Below are positions 43,627 to 52,773 of a stretch of DNA of 64,000 nt, in pieces (position 1 is the first letter of the stretch; each line of letters begins with the position of its first letter). Location: assembly GCF_044596045.1 (NCBI RefSeq), contig NZ_CP138995.1, forward strand, positions 2,418,001-2,482,000, written 5' to 3'. This stretch comes from Flagellimonas sp947499585. Its GTDB lineage: Bacteria > Bacteroidota > Bacteroidia > Flavobacteriales > Flavobacteriaceae. The position numbers and the translations under genes were made by a program. Below the pieces are notes generated by a model, which had not been told where the DNA came from, did no database searches, and saw only the letters and a program-made list of their open reading frames with translations.

Positions 43627-44100
43627 TCAGGAATCGGGAATGGTAATTATTTCATATTTCCAATCTTTTTTTGTTTTATGACCTTTTAAGAGGTTTGGTG
43701 GTTTTATGCCTCCATAGATAAAAGTAGTGGCAGGTATGGATAATAGAATTGCAGCTGAATTTTGAGTGATAACATAAATAAGAAACCCCACTGTAAGTGC
43801 CGTAGCAGCATTATAATAGAAAAATCCACTGATAATAATAGAAGCAAGCAGAGGATTCCGTTTCAGTTTTATAATTTCATCGATTGCTACTTTTCTATGT
43901 TTTATTAGAATATAGTTTTTGTCCAAAATTGCAAACCTACCCGATAAGCGTTCTCCATTTTTAGTCTTTAGTCTTATCCGTTTATGTTCTTTTATAATTA
44001 TTTGTTTTTGTAGGGTAGAATTTGTGATTTTGAGAGCTTTGTTTTGTGAAAAAGTTATAATAGTAAAAAGCAAGCTAAACAATAGAAAATGTATTTTCAT
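43627..44100 (-). CDS. Exported membrane protein of unknown function
   Basis: 157 residues from the ATG at 44100, where a signal peptide begins (MKIHFLLFSLLFTIITFSQ); a longer start at 44184 would overlap the next gene and lacks a sensible N-terminus. After the signal is a short basic domain (IKEHKRIRLKTKNGERLSGRFAILDKNYILI) that looks like a small beta-barrel, followed by two hydrophobic segments (about 95-140). I do not recognise a family. It is the last of three minus-strand envelope genes. Confidence 0.65.
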   Translation of the reverse strand: MKIHFLLFSLLFTIITFSQNKALKITNSTLQKQIIIKEHKRIRLKTKNGERLSGRFAILDKNYILIKHRKVAIDEIIKLKRNPLLASIIISGFFYYNAATALTVGFLIYVITQNSAAILLSIPATTFIYGGIKPPNLLKGHKTKKDWKYEIITIPDS

Positions 44101-44140
44101 TTTTAAAGTTTCTGATAAAAAAACGAACAAATAATATGCC

Positions 44141-44620
44141 TTAATTACAATCTCCAATACAAGGTTCTGCACCCTCATAATCACTATCCGTTATTTGAAA
44201 AAGGAATTTGTCTTTACCGATTGAGACATAGTCCGTGTCTCTTAATAAATTTCTGTTGGCTGGATTGAAAGCAGGAACTCCCATTTGCATGAATTCAATT
44301 GTGTACGTTGCTTTTTTTTCATTATTGAAAACTGCAATTATAGAATCTGCTTCAAGAGATGCCACAGGTAATCTTAAGTTATTGCTTTCAGGTAAATTTT
44401 CCCACGGCCCCCCGCTCCTAGTAAGCACTGAGCCTTCCAATTGGTTGGATGTATTTAATAAAGTCTCATTATACCTGCTGGGTTCGCCATTTTTATAGAA
44501 TTGCAGGACAATTTGAAAAGAAGAGCTGTTTTGAATAACATATTGCCTATCAAACATGGGAGCCTCTGGGCCACAGGCCATGGTTAAAAGAAGTAAAATG
44601 ATTGGAGATGAATATTTCAT
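44141..44620 (-). CDS. Small lipoprotein of unknown function
   Basis: 159 residues. The N-terminus MKYSSPIILLLLTMAC gives a lipobox with Cys16. The mature part is probably beta-rich; two cysteines near the end (EPCIGDC) could form a disulfide. No family recognised. It lies 12 bases after the metalloprotease gene, so co-expression with it is likely; it might be an inhibitor, partner or substrate of the protease, but nothing in the sequence decides this. Confidence 0.7.
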   Translation of the reverse strand: MKYSSPIILLLLTMACGPEAPMFDRQYVIQNSSSFQIVLQFYKNGEPSRYNETLLNTSNQLEGSVLTRSGGPWENLPESNNLRLPVASLEADSIIAVFNNEKKATYTIEFMQMGVPAFNPANRNLLRDTDYVSIGKDKFLFQITDSDYEGAEPCIGDCN

Positions 44621-44632
44621 TGTGTTTATAAA

Positions 44633-46315
44633 TTAATTTTGCCAATTATTGAACAATTCATCTAAATGTATCTCTGTTGGATTGTTAAATCTGGCTTTAA
44701 TGTTATTTTTCCACCCCCGCCATGTTTTTGCTCCTCTTAACCCCAATTCCAATTGTTTTACAGTATAACCTTTTACCTTGTCTTTTGGAAAACCTGAACC
44801 ATAAACGGAACTTTGATTAAGGTTGTCAATCATATCATAACCAACAGAAGTATAGTGATTTTCATCTAAAATCGTCTGGTTTTGAAGATTATCAGACTTG
44901 TATTCAAAAGATTTGAGTCGATATAAGTTTCTGTACCTATTCAAAACAAAAACAGTTTCTACTGTGGTTGCCCATGTTTCCATTAACCTACGTTTGCCAT
45001 TTGCAGTCGGACCAAGGTTTTGGCAGCCATTAAAAGAGGTACATGGTCCAGTATACGCACCCCATACTATACTGTTATATGACTTGCGGTCCACCCTCCT
45101 GTGTGCAGCATGGGCAAGTTCATGTATAATTGTTCCGTACACTCTATCCGAAGTCCTGCCCCATGCTTGCAAAGAGATGTCTGCTCCTAAATATATTGAA
45201 CGGGCTTTCACATAGGAAGACTGCCCACTTTTAGGTCTAGCAGCAATCTTAAGTTGTTTTCTTAAAAATTTATTTCGAGGTGGAGAAGTTAATCCGAATC
45301 TGCTGCCGTAATAATAGTCCAATGCTCCTTGATGTATTAGGGCATAGTATTGTTGTTTGTCATTTACTATACTGCTTGATGACTTGCCTAAATTTACATT
45401 CCAATTGCCTCTACGTTTTGGTCCATTTAATATTGCTTGTCCAAAAGTACCTGAACGGATACTGTATTCATATCGATCCCATTTGATACTATAATTTGCT
45501 TTTCTTCTAAATCTCCCTACACATTTAAAATTACCTGAATTGTTTGTAAAACCTCTATGGGTAGTAAACCATCGCCTTGCACGAACCTTAAGACCGGTTA
45601 CAGGCACATAGGACCTTGTGATATGGTCATAAACTCTTACCCTTCCAGATGGTCGCCACCTTCTTCTTGAAGCTAACGGGTTTTCTTTTTCAAGCTCATC
45701 AAGATTATTAGTTAATCGTAGTGACTCATCTACTAATCTATCAATGGTTTCTTTAGATGCAAAACTATTGGCTTTAAATTCATTGGTATCACTATCTTCA
45801 TCAGGTATGAAAAGTTCTTCTAAAACCTCGAACTCGATGTCAGTGGGGGTCTTTTTATTTTTTGGTATAGAAGCATATTTATAAGTAGGTTGGCTTTGTG
45901 GTAATTCAGGATCATGATAAAAATCACCATCACTAATTATTTCATAATCTAGAGGTAAGTCATATAAAACAATTGTAGAGTCATTCTTCAATTCCGCCAA
46001 CTCTTCCGCTGTTTTCGGTTTAAATCTTATATATAGATGGGTGGTTATGATTTCCGAATTTTTAGTGACTTTGGATTTTTTTGAAAGACTGTCCCAAGCA
46101 GTTCTCATGTTTTGTACAGAGTATGGGTTTTCAAGTCTTTCTCCCAGTTGTGTCATACCCTCTATTTCATTTTTTTCCTCTAATAAGTTATCTAAGGCTT
46201 TTGTCTTTTCAGAAATATCTGTCTTTTTAGGATAATACTCTTCTTTTTGGCAGGAGAGAATTAAAAATATTGGAAGAACAAAAAATGGCAAACGGATTTT
46301 GCAGCCTTGTTTCAT
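44633..46315 (-). CDS. Lipoprotein zinc metalloprotease (HExxH)
   Basis: 560 residues. Lipobox FLILSC with Cys22. Residues about 90-175 are a conserved-looking domain (THLYIRFKPKTAEEL...PLDYEI). About 222-285 resembles a carboxypeptidase-regulatory-like or transthyretin-like fold (GRVRVYDHITRSYVPVTGLKV). The catalytic part has HELAHAAHRR (HExxH at 398-402, with a further His at 405), and a downstream Glu in RRLMETWATTVE (448) that is a fitting third zinc ligand. Probably a surface-exposed or periplasmic protease; substrate unknown. First gene of a three-gene unit. Confidence 0.8.
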   Translation of the reverse strand: MKQGCKIRLPFFVLPIFLILSCQKEEYYPKKTDISEKTKALDNLLEEKNEIEGMTQLGERLENPYSVQNMRTAWDSLSKKSKVTKNSEIITTHLYIRFKPKTAEELAELKNDSTIVLYDLPLDYEIISDGDFYHDPELPQSQPTYKYASIPKNKKTPTDIEFEVLEELFIPDEDSDTNEFKANSFASKETIDRLVDESLRLTNNLDELEKENPLASRRRWRPSGRVRVYDHITRSYVPVTGLKVRARRWFTTHRGFTNNSGNFKCVGRFRRKANYSIKWDRYEYSIRSGTFGQAILNGPKRRGNWNVNLGKSSSSIVNDKQQYYALIHQGALDYYYGSRFGLTSPPRNKFLRKQLKIAARPKSGQSSYVKARSIYLGADISLQAWGRTSDRVYGTIIHELAHAAHRRVDRKSYNSIVWGAYTGPCTSFNGCQNLGPTANGKRRLMETWATTVETVFVLNRYRNLYRLKSFEYKSDNLQNQTILDENHYTSVGYDMIDNLNQSSVYGSGFPKDKVKGYTVKQLELGLRGAKTWRGWKNNIKARFNNPTEIHLDELFNNWQN

Positions 46316-46414
46316 ATTGTAGCATAGGTTTGGTTAAACAATAGGGGCGCTGCTGTAAATCCAAATTGAACTGTATCCTATGAAACTAGGAAAAGCTTAC
46401 ATTTTTAACTTTAA

Positions 46415-46447
46415 GAATTGATGAATAGACTATTTGAATTGATGAAT
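46415..46447. promoter_or_regulatory. Two 12-bp direct repeats, 21-bp period, upstream of the metalloprotease gene
   Basis: GAATTGATGAAT occurs at 46415-46426 and again, exactly, at 46436-46447. The 21-base period (two helical turns) is typical of tandem binding by LytTR-type response regulators. On the minus strand it lies about 100 bases before the metalloprotease start. No regulator gene is nearby. Confidence 0.4.
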
Positions 46448-46485
46448 CTGTAGGTGTGAGAAAAATATTTTTCTAGAGATCAAAT

Positions 46486-46523
46486 AAAAAAGGGGGCATT
46501 TTGTTAAAAATGCCCCCTTTTTT
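46486..46523 (-). terminator. Intrinsic terminator of the leu operon
   Basis: AGGGGGCATTT and AAATGCCCCCT form an 11-bp stem, flanked by A6 and T6, just after the leuB stop (minus strand). The symmetric A and T runs allow function in both directions. Confidence 0.85.
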
Positions 46524-46538
46524 ATTCCTGATGTATTT

Positions 46539-47594
46539 TTATAAATTCTTAGCCAACCAGTCTCCAACTTCGCTAGTTTTATAAGCTGTTCCACCTTCGG
46601 AAAGATCTTCAGTGACAACACCTTCAGCTAAGGACTTATTTACTACAGTTCTTATTGCTTCAGCTTCATTCTTTAAATCAAAATCTTCAAAAAGCATAGC
46701 TGCGGATAAAACGGTAGCCAACGGATTGGCAATATCCTTGCCTGCGGCTTGTGGATAAGATCCATGAATAGGTTCATATAATCTGGCTTTTTCTCCCACC
46801 GAAGCCGAAGGCATCAACCCCATGGAACCTGAAATCACGGAAGCTTCATCAGTTAAAATATCACCAAAAAGGTTTTCGGTGATAATAACATCATAGTCAC
46901 TTGGCCATTGCACCAAACGCATGGCAACGGCATCAACAAATTCATAAGAAACTTCTACCTCTGGATAGTCTTTCTCCATAGCTTGGACAGTTTCCCTCCA
47001 TAGACGAGAAGATTCCAGTACGTTGGCCTTGTCTACACAACAAAGTCTTTTTGAGCGAGTCATGGCCATTTCAAAACCTTTTTTTGCCAAACGTTGAATC
47101 TCAGCACGGGTATATGTCATGGTATCAAAAGCGGTATTTCCATTATCTTTTCTACCTCTTTCACCAAAATAAACACCGCCTGTTAATTCTCTCAATATAA
47201 TCAGGTCGGTACCCTCAATGCGCTCCCTTTTTAATGGAGATTTATCAATTAATGATGGAAAGGTAAACGTGGGTCTAACGTTAGCAAAAAGCCCCAGTTT
47301 TTTACGCATTTTAAGAAGACCTTGTTCCGGACGTACTTTAGCAGAAGGGTCATTGTCAAAACGAGGATGCCCAATAGCGCCAAACAACACTGCATCTGCA
47401 GCTTCACATATTGCATGGGTTTCATCGGGGTAAGGTTCGCCAACCGAATCAATAGCTGCAGCACCAGTCAATGCAGGTGTCCAGTTTATTTCATGATTAA
47501 ATTTCGCAGCGACTGCATTAGATACTTTTACGGCTTGATCTATCACTTCTGGACCAATCCCATCTCCTGCCAATAAGGCTATGTTTAATTTCAT
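46539..47594 (-). CDS. leuB: 3-Isopropylmalate dehydrogenase
   Basis: 351 residues. N-terminal LLAGDGIGPEVIDQAVKV; NAD-binding and substrate residues in LLKMRKKLGLFANVRP, RELTGGVYFG and the acidic metal site VDAVAMRLVQWPSDYDVIITENLFGDILTDE are all present. It oxidises and decarboxylates 3-isopropylmalate to 2-oxoisocaproate in leucine synthesis. It is the last gene of the leuC-leuD-leuA-leuB operon, 24 bases after leuA and followed by a strong terminator. Confidence 0.97.
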   Translation of the reverse strand: MKLNIALLAGDGIGPEVIDQAVKVSNAVAAKFNHEINWTPALTGAAAIDSVGEPYPDETHAICEAADAVLFGAIGHPRFDNDPSAKVRPEQGLLKMRKKLGLFANVRPTFTFPSLIDKSPLKRERIEGTDLIILRELTGGVYFGERGRKDNGNTAFDTMTYTRAEIQRLAKKGFEMAMTRSKRLCCVDKANVLESSRLWRETVQAMEKDYPEVEVSYEFVDAVAMRLVQWPSDYDVIITENLFGDILTDEASVISGSMGLMPSASVGEKARLYEPIHGSYPQAAGKDIANPLATVLSAAMLFEDFDLKNEAEAIRTVVNKSLAEGVVTEDLSEGGTAYKTSEVGDWLAKNL

Positions 47595-47618
47595 GTATAC
47601 TTTTTATAGGTTGTTTTC

Positions 47619-49136
47619 TCAAATTAAATTGAGCATTTTTTCTGTGGCTTTTATAGCAGATACCGTTTGATCGGAATCTAGGCCTCTGGTGGTAAAATCA
47701 TTTTCTTTGGTTTGCCAGGTTATGATGGTCTCACAAAGCGCATCTGAGGTACTTCCTGGAGGAATACGAACTGCATAATCCACCAATTTTGGTAATTCCG
47801 TTTTTTCTTTTTGATATACTTTATGAAGGGCATTTATAAAAGCATCAAACTGCCCATCGCCTTGCGCATTTTCCTCATAAGATTTTCCATCTATTTCAAT
47901 AGAAAGGGTAGTGGAAGGTTTTAAGCCTTTAGAATGAGTCAGAACATAGGACCTAACAAAAACGCGTTGTTGATGCAATTCACTGTTTAAAACATCAGAA
48001 ATAATATAGGGAAGGTCCTCTTTTGTGACACGCTCCTTTTTGTCGCCTAGTTCTATAATACGTTCTGTTACCTTTTTAAGTTCATCATCGTTAAGTGTTA
48101 GCCCTAACTCTTGAAGATTCTTTTGAATATTTGATTTGCCAGATGTTTTTCCTAGTGCGTATTTACGTTTTCTACCAAAACGCTCTGGCAATAAATCATT
48201 AAAGTAAAGATTCTTTTTACTGTCTCCATCTGCATGTATTCCAGCCGTTTGAGTGAAAACATTGTCTCCAACTATAGGTTTGTTGTCTGGAATGCCAAAA
48301 CCAGTAAATGCCGAAACCAATTTACTCACTTTATATAGTGATGATTCCTTTACTCCAATCGAAATCTCGGGCAAAAAATCATTGATTACCGCAACAGCAC
48401 TTGCTAAAGGAGCGTTCCCTGCCCGCTCTCCCATACCGTTAACGGTTAGGTGCAACCCATGGCAACCAGCTTTCAAAGCTTCCATAATGTTGGCAACACT
48501 TAAATCATAGTCATTATGACCGTGAAAATCAAAATGTGAATTTGGATATCGCTTAATGATTTGACCTAAAAAATCAGAAGTTTCATGATACGTGAGTATG
48601 CCCAAAGTATCTGGAAGAAGTATGCGTTTTATAGGTTGGGTTGTTAGAAAATCTAAAAACTGAAATACATATTGAGGTGAATTTCGCATTCCATTGCTCC
48701 AATCTTCTAGGTATACATTGGTTTCTATTCCCAAAGTTTTAGCCTTGGAAACAACCGCTTCAATGTCTTTGAAGTGTTGTTCAGGTGTTTTCTTTAATTG
48801 ATGGGTTAAATGGTTAAGAGATCCTTTGGTCAATAAGTTTTGCACTTTTGCACCGGTTTCTACCATCCAATCCAATGAAATTCCTTTGTCTACGAAAGTA
48901 AGAACCTCTATCCGAGATAGATAACCTTCGGTTTTTGCCCAATCCGTAATGCTTTTGACCGCCTTAAACTCTCCATCTGAGACTCTAGCCGAAGCTACTT
49001 CTATTCGGTCCACTTTGAGTTCTTCCAACAGCAGTTTGGCCAGTGTAAGCTTTTCTGATGAAGAAAAGGACACACCTGAGGTTTGTTCACCATCCCTAAG
49101 GGTGGTATCCATTATTTCAACAGTACGTGTTTTCAT
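47619..49136 (-). CDS. leuA: 2-Isopropylmalate synthase family protein (LeuA/citramalate synthase-like)
   Basis: 505 residues. The TIM-barrel signature is IMDTTLRDGEQTSGVSFS; the metal site is FDFHGHNDYDLSV, and LHLTVNGMGERAGNAPLASAVAV is the conserved C-terminal barrel motif. A regulatory C-terminal domain follows (about 395-505). It condenses an acyl-CoA with a 2-oxo acid. By context in leuCDAB it is the isopropylmalate synthase; a citramalate synthase role (isoleucine from pyruvate) is an alternative, though ilvA is also present. Confidence 0.88.
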   Translation of the reverse strand: MKTRTVEIMDTTLRDGEQTSGVSFSSSEKLTLAKLLLEELKVDRIEVASARVSDGEFKAVKSITDWAKTEGYLSRIEVLTFVDKGISLDWMVETGAKVQNLLTKGSLNHLTHQLKKTPEQHFKDIEAVVSKAKTLGIETNVYLEDWSNGMRNSPQYVFQFLDFLTTQPIKRILLPDTLGILTYHETSDFLGQIIKRYPNSHFDFHGHNDYDLSVANIMEALKAGCHGLHLTVNGMGERAGNAPLASAVAVINDFLPEISIGVKESSLYKVSKLVSAFTGFGIPDNKPIVGDNVFTQTAGIHADGDSKKNLYFNDLLPERFGRKRKYALGKTSGKSNIQKNLQELGLTLNDDELKKVTERIIELGDKKERVTKEDLPYIISDVLNSELHQQRVFVRSYVLTHSKGLKPSTTLSIEIDGKSYEENAQGDGQFDAFINALHKVYQKEKTELPKLVDYAVRIPPGSTSDALCETIITWQTKENDFTTRGLDSDQTVSAIKATEKMLNLI

Positions 49137-49171
49137 TTTAGATATAGTGGTCTTAAGGCATAAAAGCTGCC

Positions 49172-49768
49172 CTATAAAGGAGTGTCCTCAGCAAACTCTC
49201 GTATTTCTTTCTCGATGTTCAAAAGGAAATCAATATCGTCAAAACCATTTAGCATATTTTCCTTTTTATAATCATTGATGGCAAAACCCTCATTTTCATT
49301 GGTTTCCAAAATGGTAATGGTTTGCTCGGGAAGACTGATTTCCAATTCAGTATTTGGATTTTTCTCAACAGCCCTGAAGATTTTATCCAAAAACTCTGGG
49401 CTTACCTGCACTGGTAAAACACCAATGTTTAAGCAGTTGTTTCTGAAGATATCAGCAAAAAAACTAGATACCACGCAACGGAACCCATAATCATAAACGG
49501 CCCATGCTGCATGCTCCCTGGAAGAACCGGAGCCAAAATTTTTACCCCCAACCAATATTTTTCCTTTGTAAATGGGATTGTTCAATACAAATTGCTCCTT
49601 AGGTGTATTATCTGGATGGTATCTCCAGTCTCTGAACAAATTGTCTCCAAAACCTTTTCGTTCTGTTGCTTTTAAAAACCGAGCTGGGATAATCTGATCA
49701 GTATCCACATTTTCTATTGGCAATGGGACTGCTGAACTTTTAAGTATATTGAATTTATCGTAAGCCAT
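49172..49768 (-). CDS. leuD: 3-Isopropylmalate dehydratase small subunit
   Basis: 198 residues, usual length. It contains ENVDTDQIIPARFLK near the N-terminus and ILVGGKNFGSGSSREHAAWAVYDYGFRCVVSSFFADIF, the swivelling-domain signature that closes over the active site of aconitase-type enzymes. With LeuC it isomerises 2- to 3-isopropylmalate. It lies 15 bases after leuC and 35 bases before leuA. Confidence 0.97.
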   Translation of the reverse strand: MAYDKFNILKSSAVPLPIENVDTDQIIPARFLKATERKGFGDNLFRDWRYHPDNTPKEQFVLNNPIYKGKILVGGKNFGSGSSREHAAWAVYDYGFRCVVSSFFADIFRNNCLNIGVLPVQVSPEFLDKIFRAVEKNPNTELEISLPEQTITILETNENEGFAINDYKKENMLNGFDDIDFLLNIEKEIREFAEDTPL

Positions 49769-49783
49769 TTTGTGTTCTTTTAT

Positions 49784-51193
49784 TTAAGCGATTACTTCCT
49801 GCATTAATTCTCGTGGATCTGTTACTTTTCCCGTAACTGCCGCTGCCGCTGCAACTAGTGGGCTGGCCAATAATGTTCTGGATCCTGGACCCTGTCTACC
49901 TTCAAAATTTCTGTTTGATGTACTCACGGCGTATTTACCAGCAGGAATTTTATCATCGTTCATTGCCAGACAAGCTGAACAGCCAGGCTCTCTTAGTTCA
50001 AACCCTGCTTCATGTAAAAGATCAAGAATACCTTCAGTTTTGATGGCTTCTTCAACTCGGTGTGAACCTGGAACTAGCCATGCAGTGACATTATCCGCTT
50101 TTTTTCGTCCTTTTATGATGGAAGCAAAAGCTCTAAAATCTTCAATTCTACCATTGGTACAGCTTCCTAAGAATACGAAGTCTATAGGTTTTCCTATCAT
50201 AGCTTCACCTTCATTAAAAGCCATATATTCCAATGATTTCTTATATGTGGCATTTCCTCCTTCCACAGCATTTGCCAGTGGAATACCATTTTGAATTCCC
50301 ATACCCATACCAGGGTTTGTACCATAAGTAATCATTGGTTCTATTTCCGAAGCGGTAAAAGAAATCTCTTTGTCAAAAACGGCATCTTCATCAGAATAAA
50401 GTGTTTGCCAATAATCCATGGCCTTATCCCATGCAGAACCTTTAGGAGTATACTCCCTTCCTTTTATATAGTCAAAAGTTTTCTCGTCTGGAGCTATCAT
50501 TCCGCCTCTAGCTCCCATTTCTATACTCAAATTGCAGACAGTCATACGTCCTTCCATAGACATATCTCTAAAAACCTGCCCTGAGTACTCCACAAAATAT
50601 CCCGTGGCACCGGAAGTGGTAAGTTTGGAAATAATAAAAAGTGCTACGTCTTTTGGTGTCACCCCAATATTTAAATCTCCATCTATATTTATGCGCATAC
50701 TTTTTGCTTTGGGCTGCATAATACATTGGGTGGAAAGCACCATTTCAACTTCGCTGGTACCAATACCAAAAGCAATTGCACCGAACGCTCCATGCGTGGA
50801 GGTATGAGAATCTCCACAAACAATAGTTGCCCCAGGAAGTGTAATTCCATTTTCAGGACCTATAACGTGTACAATTCCGTTTTTCTCATGCCCAAGGCCC
50901 CAATAGGGAATGTTATGGGCTTTGGAATTTTCTTCCAAGGCTTTTAATTGATTTGCGGACAGTTTGTCTTTAACGGGTAAATGCTGGTTCAGTGTTGGGG
51001 TATTATGGTCTGCAGTGGCAAAGGTGCGTTCTGGATACAGCACTTTAACGCCTCTATTTTTTAGCCCCAAAAAAGCTACGGGACTTGTTACTTCATGCAC
51101 CAAATGTCTATCAATAAAAATCACATCAGGGCCATTTTCAATGCGCTGCACTGTATGCGAATCCCATACCTTATCAAATAGTGTCTTACTCAT
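49784..51193 (-). CDS. leuC: 3-Isopropylmalate dehydratase large subunit
   Basis: 469 residues from the ATG at 51193 (MSKTLFDKVWDSHTV); a TTG at 51205 would only add four residues. The [4Fe-4S] cysteines are in FLGSCTNGR and in GCSACLAMNDD. VIFIDRHLVHEVTSPVAF and VCGDSHTSTHGAFGA are conserved active-site segments. It heads the minus-strand leu operon; the roughly 400-base upstream region contains no leader peptide rich in Leu codons, unlike the ilv operon. Confidence 0.96.
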   Translation of the reverse strand: MSKTLFDKVWDSHTVQRIENGPDVIFIDRHLVHEVTSPVAFLGLKNRGVKVLYPERTFATADHNTPTLNQHLPVKDKLSANQLKALEENSKAHNIPYWGLGHEKNGIVHVIGPENGITLPGATIVCGDSHTSTHGAFGAIAFGIGTSEVEMVLSTQCIMQPKAKSMRINIDGDLNIGVTPKDVALFIISKLTTSGATGYFVEYSGQVFRDMSMEGRMTVCNLSIEMGARGGMIAPDEKTFDYIKGREYTPKGSAWDKAMDYWQTLYSDEDAVFDKEISFTASEIEPMITYGTNPGMGMGIQNGIPLANAVEGGNATYKKSLEYMAFNEGEAMIGKPIDFVFLGSCTNGRIEDFRAFASIIKGRKKADNVTAWLVPGSHRVEEAIKTEGILDLLHEAGFELREPGCSACLAMNDDKIPAGKYAVSTSNRNFEGRQGPGSRTLLASPLVAAAAAVTGKVTDPRELMQEVIA

Positions 51194-51611
51194 AGTTGTG
51201 TTCAATAATTAATAAGCTGGTAAATTTAAAATATGTAAAAAAAAGTGGTGGTATTTTGTTGCGAAAATTACGATGTTCAAGGATGGTTTTAAAATCGATT
51301 TGCCTCTTTACTCATGATTTTAGGGGATTTCAAACAAAAAACATTTTAATTGTTATCCGCTTAAAGACGATTCTTAAAGAACTGATTTTAAGAAAATGCG
51401 CTTAAAGGGAAATTCCCGATAAATGTTTACTTTTTGATTAAGGAATACATTAGGATTTACGTATTGATTTTGAATACATTATGCCTAATCTGTTGAAATT
51501 TAACATGTTTAGTTCTATTTTAACATTGCTGTAACGCTATGGAGACATTGCGCTTTCTACTTTAGAGGATCGACCTAAAAGTTTATTCATTAACACATCA
51601 AAAACGAACAA
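51194..51611. promoter_or_regulatory. Divergent leuC/DUF2911 intergenic region with several short repeats
   Basis: About 400 bases with no gene. It contains three CTTAAAG direct repeats (51360-51366, 51373-51379, 51401-51407), the palindrome GGGAA-A-TTCCC (51407-51417), two GAATACATTA direct repeats (51443-51452 and 51472-51481, period 29), and an ATTAGG/CCTAAT inverted pair (51449-51454 and 51484-51489). These could be operators for one or both genes; the region is AT-rich, so some may be chance. Confidence 0.4.
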
Positions 51612-52724
51612 ATGAAAAAAAGTTACTCGGCCATTTCGGCCATGATGCTTATTGCGATTTTTTTTATTTCCAATAGCACTTTTGCCCAATTAGATTTTCT
51701 ACCACGTGGTAGTCAAACGGCAAAAGTATCTCAGCGCATTGGAAACACAGATGTTACCATTGTTTATTCTAGACCTAGCGTAAATGATAGAGAAGTTTGG
51801 GGGGCATTGGTTCCTTACGGTATGAACAATTTAGGGTTTGGTACTGCTACCGAATCTCCATGGCGAGCTGGTGCCAATGAAAATACCATCTTCAAGGCTT
51901 CAGATGACCTAACCATTGGTGGGAAAACATTGCCCGCAGGTAAATATGGTCTACATATGATTGTGAATGAAGATAATACCGCTACTGTTATCTTTTCTAA
52001 AAACTATGATGCTTGGGGTAGTTATTTCTATGAGCCAAGTGAAGATGCACTCCGTGTAGATGTTGAAGCTAAAGAAATTGCTCATGTGGAACAACTTACG
52101 TACACTTTTAATGAAGTTGATGCCACTTCTGCAGTAGCTTCATTAAACTGGGAAAAAAAGCAGATTCCATTTAAAGTAGAAACAGACGTCACGAACAATG
52201 TTCTTGCAGACATACGTCAAAAATTGCAAACCTCTCCTGGCTTTAATAGACAGACATGGGAACAGGCGGCAAATTACGCCCAGAACAATGGTGGTGATTT
52301 AGATGAAGCCCTAGGTTGGGTAGATGCTGCAATTGCCGGACAGTTTTTTAGCCAAAAAACCTTCAATAACCTGAGCATAAAATCTCAGATTTTGACAAAG
52401 CAAGGAAAAACTGCAGAAGCAGAAGCATTGATGAAGGAAGCACTGCCTCTAGGAACAGTTTTTCAGGTACATGGCTATGGCAGACAACTTATTGGTCAAG
52501 GAAAAAATGCTGAAGCTCTGGAGGTTTTTAAATGGAATGTAAAAAACCATAAGGACACATGGCCTGTACATTATGGTTTGGCAAGAGGTTATTCCGCCGT
52601 GGGGGATAATAAGTCAACAATAAAACATTTGAAAATAGCTATGGGAAATGCGCCAGCACAAGCCAACAAGGATAGAGTTGCGGCTAACATTGCTAAAGCG
52701 GAAAAAGGAGAAGCAATCAACTAA
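51612..52724 (+). CDS. DUF2911 domain-containing exported protein with TPR-like tail
   Basis: 370 residues. Signal peptide ending near SNSTFAQ. Residues about 30-165 are DUF2911: QRIGNTDVTIVYSRPSVNDREVWGALVPYG...WRAGANENTIFKASDDLTIGGKTLPAGKYGLHMIV. The remainder is helical and TPR-like (DEALGWVDAAIAGQF, KTAEAEALMKEALPLG). DUF2911 is common in Bacteroidota and has no known activity. It is divergent from leuC and followed by a strong terminator. Confidence 0.9.
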   Translation: MKKSYSAISAMMLIAIFFISNSTFAQLDFLPRGSQTAKVSQRIGNTDVTIVYSRPSVNDREVWGALVPYGMNNLGFGTATESPWRAGANENTIFKASDDLTIGGKTLPAGKYGLHMIVNEDNTATVIFSKNYDAWGSYFYEPSEDALRVDVEAKEIAHVEQLTYTFNEVDATSAVASLNWEKKQIPFKVETDVTNNVLADIRQKLQTSPGFNRQTWEQAANYAQNNGGDLDEALGWVDAAIAGQFFSQKTFNNLSIKSQILTKQGKTAEAEALMKEALPLGTVFQVHGYGRQLIGQGKNAEALEVFKWNVKNHKDTWPVHYGLARGYSAVGDNKSTIKHLKIAMGNAPAQANKDRVAANIAKAEKGEAIN

Positions 52725-52745
52725 ATATAACCACTACTCATAGGC

Positions 52746-52773
52746 AAAAAGCCCAGCGAAAGCTGGGCTTTTT
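52746..52773. terminator. Bidirectional terminator between DUF2911 gene and recG
   Basis: AAAAAGCCCAGC and GCTGGGCTTTTT form a perfect 12-bp stem around GAAA (a GNRA tetraloop). It lies 21 bases after the DUF2911 stop and touches the recG stop, serving both convergent genes. Confidence 0.9.

Noticed and set aside
51206..51420. Search for a leucine-rich leader peptide before leuC on the minus strand
   Set aside because: The short frames found (for example from the ATGs near 51335 and 51314) have few Leu codons and no terminator/antiterminator pair, so attenuation like that of ilv is not supported.
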